Below, piece after piece: positions 5,325 through 6,146 of a DNA stretch of 6,146 bases. Made by a program: the position numbers and the translations under genes. Under the pieces are notes generated by a model, which saw only the letters and a list, made by a program, of their open reading frames with translations, was not told the DNA's origin and made no database searches. The DNA is from CAZWUZ01 sp964637655 [NCBI: uncultured bacterium]. Its GTDB lineage: Bacteria; DAOPZR01. Numbering within the stretch: the stretch's first letter is position 1; each line of letters begins with the position of its first letter. Where the stretch lies: positions 1 to 6,146 of the forward strand of contig CAZWUZ010000233.1 in NCBI GenBank assembly GCA_964637655.1, given 5' to 3'.

Positions 5325-5725
5325 TGCCGGTACTGTTTCAGGAATTCCGCCGGGCTGCTGACCCGCACGCCGCGGCAGGCGGCATCCGGGAAGTGCCGCA
5401 GGTTGCCCGTGACCAGGCAGTCGGCGGCGCCGCGCAAAGCCACCTGCAGGAATTTTTCATCATCCTGATGCGGCAGACGGACGGCACACACACCGGCCGG
5501 GATCAGCCGCCCGTGAAACTCAAGTTGCAGCAGTACCGCCTCGCGCAGCGCATCCGGGATGGCGAATTTTGGTCGGGCCAGCACTGCGCGATACTCGATG
5601 CTGATCGCCGCGTCATACAGCACGCTGATGCGACCGGCCATTACCTCGTCGAGGATGGCGGCCGGTGTCCCCCTGGCTGCAAGCAGACCAGACACCAGCA
5701 CGTTGGTGTCAAGGACGATGTTCAC
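5309..5725 (-). CDS. PIN-domain putative toxin (PIN_3 family, toxin-antitoxin system component)
   Basis: A 138-residue single PIN domain, predicted to be a magnesium-dependent ribonuclease acting as the toxin of a type II toxin-antitoxin pair. Visible metal-site acids are D6 in the opening MNIVLDTNVLVSGLL, E44 in SIEYRAVLARPKF, D88/D89 in the motif DDEKFLQVAL, and D102 in GAADCLVTGN; the last position of the site is N108 where many relatives have D (TGN rather than TGD), which also occurs in the family. These patterns point to the PIN_3 branch rather than classical VapC. The GTG start at 5725 overlaps the antitoxin stop as GTGA and no Shine-Dalgarno sequence precedes it, so toxin synthesis should depend on translation of the antitoxin. 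The last codons lie within the terminator of the convergent DUF1015 gene. The active site looks complete; the RNA target is unknown. Confidence 0.92.
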   Translation of the reverse strand: MNIVLDTNVLVSGLLAARGTPAAILDEVMAGRISVLYDAAISIEYRAVLARPKFAIPDALREAVLLQLEFHGRLIPAGVCAVRLPHQDDEKFLQVALRGAADCLVTGNLRHFPDAACRGVRVSSPAEFLKQYRQKETG

Positions 5726-6027
5726 GCGCGCTTGCCGGTCGGCCGCTTCCGCGTCTTGCGTGCCGCCGCGATTTCGCGTTCGATCTGCACCGGGGTCAGC
5801 GCCGCGCGACCGTTGTCTGCGCTGCGCCGCCTGATGGTTGCCACCGCCTGCTCCGCCCGCACGCGGCGGCGCAGCGTCAGTTCATCGAGCAGGGTCGTCT
5901 CATCCGCCGCGGTGAGCAGCGCCACCGGGCGGCCATTGCTGGTCACCGCCAGTTCGCCTTCCGCCCGCAGCGACCGCCAGACCGCTCCGGGCCGGCTGCG
6001 CAAATCACGTACCGTCACATAGCGCAT
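5722..6027 (-). CDS. Phd/YefM-like antitoxin
   Basis: A 101-residue protein. Residues 1-50 (MRYVTVRDLRSRPGAVWRSL, then LAVTSNGRPVALLTA) follow the Phd/YefM antitoxin fold: an opening strand with TVRDLR, a helix ending W-x-x-L, and the G-R-P-V-A-L-L turn. This part normally binds operator DNA as a dimer. The remainder is charged and ends in a lysine/arginine-rich tail (ARKTRKRPTGKRA), a region expected to be flexible and to bind and neutralise the toxin. The ATG at 6027 is preceded by GGAGGT at a 5-base spacing. The gene directly precedes and overlaps the PIN-domain toxin gene by four bases, the standard antitoxin-first order. As in related systems it probably represses its own operon through the AT-rich region upstream. 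The tail is longer than in short Phd proteins, but the length is within the family range. Confidence 0.9.
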   Translation of the reverse strand: MRYVTVRDLRSRPGAVWRSLRAEGELAVTSNGRPVALLTAADETTLLDELTLRRRVRAEQAVATIRRRSADNGRAALTPVQIEREIAAARKTRKRPTGKRA

Positions 6028-6040
6028 GGTGCACCTCCGT

Positions 6041-6080
6041 CACTCATACGTGTATCATTATGTCATCATATTGTCAACAT
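6041..6080 (-). promoter_or_regulatory. AT-rich control region of the toxin-antitoxin operon
   Basis: A perfect -35 hexamer TTGACA is on the minus strand at 6077-6072, but the matching -10 position is poor: 17 bases on is TACACG (6054-6049). The stretch between is AT-rich with repeated TGAT/ATGA steps. It contains the small palindrome ATAC-GT-GTAT at 6046-6055, and ACTCAT (6042-6047) is inverted as ATGAGT (6079-6084). Such elements would suit an autoregulated antitoxin operator. The promoter assignment is tentative. Confidence 0.4.
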
Positions 6081-6146
6081 GAGTACGGAGAATCCGCACC
6101 GGGTGGTCCACGTTCCGCGCCGCAGCCGGGCGGACGGCAGCGCCGG
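6079..6146 (+). CDS. Possible start of a divergent gene, cut off by the window edge
   Basis: ATG at 6079 opens 22 codons on the plus strand beginning MSTENPHRVVHVPRRSRADG with no stop before the edge. There is no Shine-Dalgarno sequence, only AT-rich DNA upstream, so it would have to be leaderless or start further right. On the minus strand another frame is also open from the edge down to a TAA at 6060-6058 (ending RTHVDNMMT), so the edge could equally be the 3' end of a gene running toward the antitoxin. The sequence given is too short to decide. Confidence 0.15.
   Translation, partial: MSTENPHRVVHVPRRSRADGSA

Overview
The window is bacterial chromosome of high GC content (roughly two-thirds G+C in the coding parts), densely packed, with GTG starts and 4-base GTGA stop/start overlaps. 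A type II lipoprotein signal, a sigma-54-dependent response regulator and short GTGCCAGGCAC-type palindromic repeats suit a Gram-negative bacterium such as a proteobacterium, but the sequence does not fix the phylum.

Layout, left to right. Positions 1-1108 (minus) hold an NtrC-family sigma-54 activator whose C-terminus lies beyond the left edge. It overlaps by four bases the cytoplasmic histidine kinase upstream of it (1105-1803, minus), so the two form a classical two-component pair. Upstream of the kinase, on the same strand and probably in the same transcript, is a 103-residue single-pass membrane or exported protein with an Asp-rich calcium-binding-like loop (1915-2226). A doubtful 38-codon ORF lies between the two. 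From 2227 to 2625 there is no gene: this stretch holds a 248-bp AT-rich block bounded by 16-bp perfect inverted repeats and carrying tandem 39-bp hairpin repeats, which looks like a REP/MITE-type element.

Positions 2626-3917 (minus) hold a two-gene operon, a DUF2721 membrane protein followed by a DUF3298-type lipoprotein with a GTGA overlap. It is driven by a good sigma-70-type promoter at 3950-3978. Divergent from it is a 405-residue DUF1015 protein (4047-5264, plus), with its own promoter, a palindrome over the -10 box, a strong Shine-Dalgarno sequence and a strong intrinsic terminator (5287-5324).

The terminator runs into the 3' end of a convergent toxin-antitoxin-type operon (minus): a Phd/YefM-like antitoxin (5722-6027) and a PIN-domain toxin (5309-5725), again with a GTGA overlap. 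The last 119 bases hold the AT-rich control region of that operon and an unresolved edge.

I see no convincing new multi-gene system. The items most worth a second look are the repeat-bounded AT-rich element, the sensorless kinase next to a small membrane protein, the DCNYLAT-coding duplication ahead of the kinase, and the palindrome over the DUF1015 promoter.
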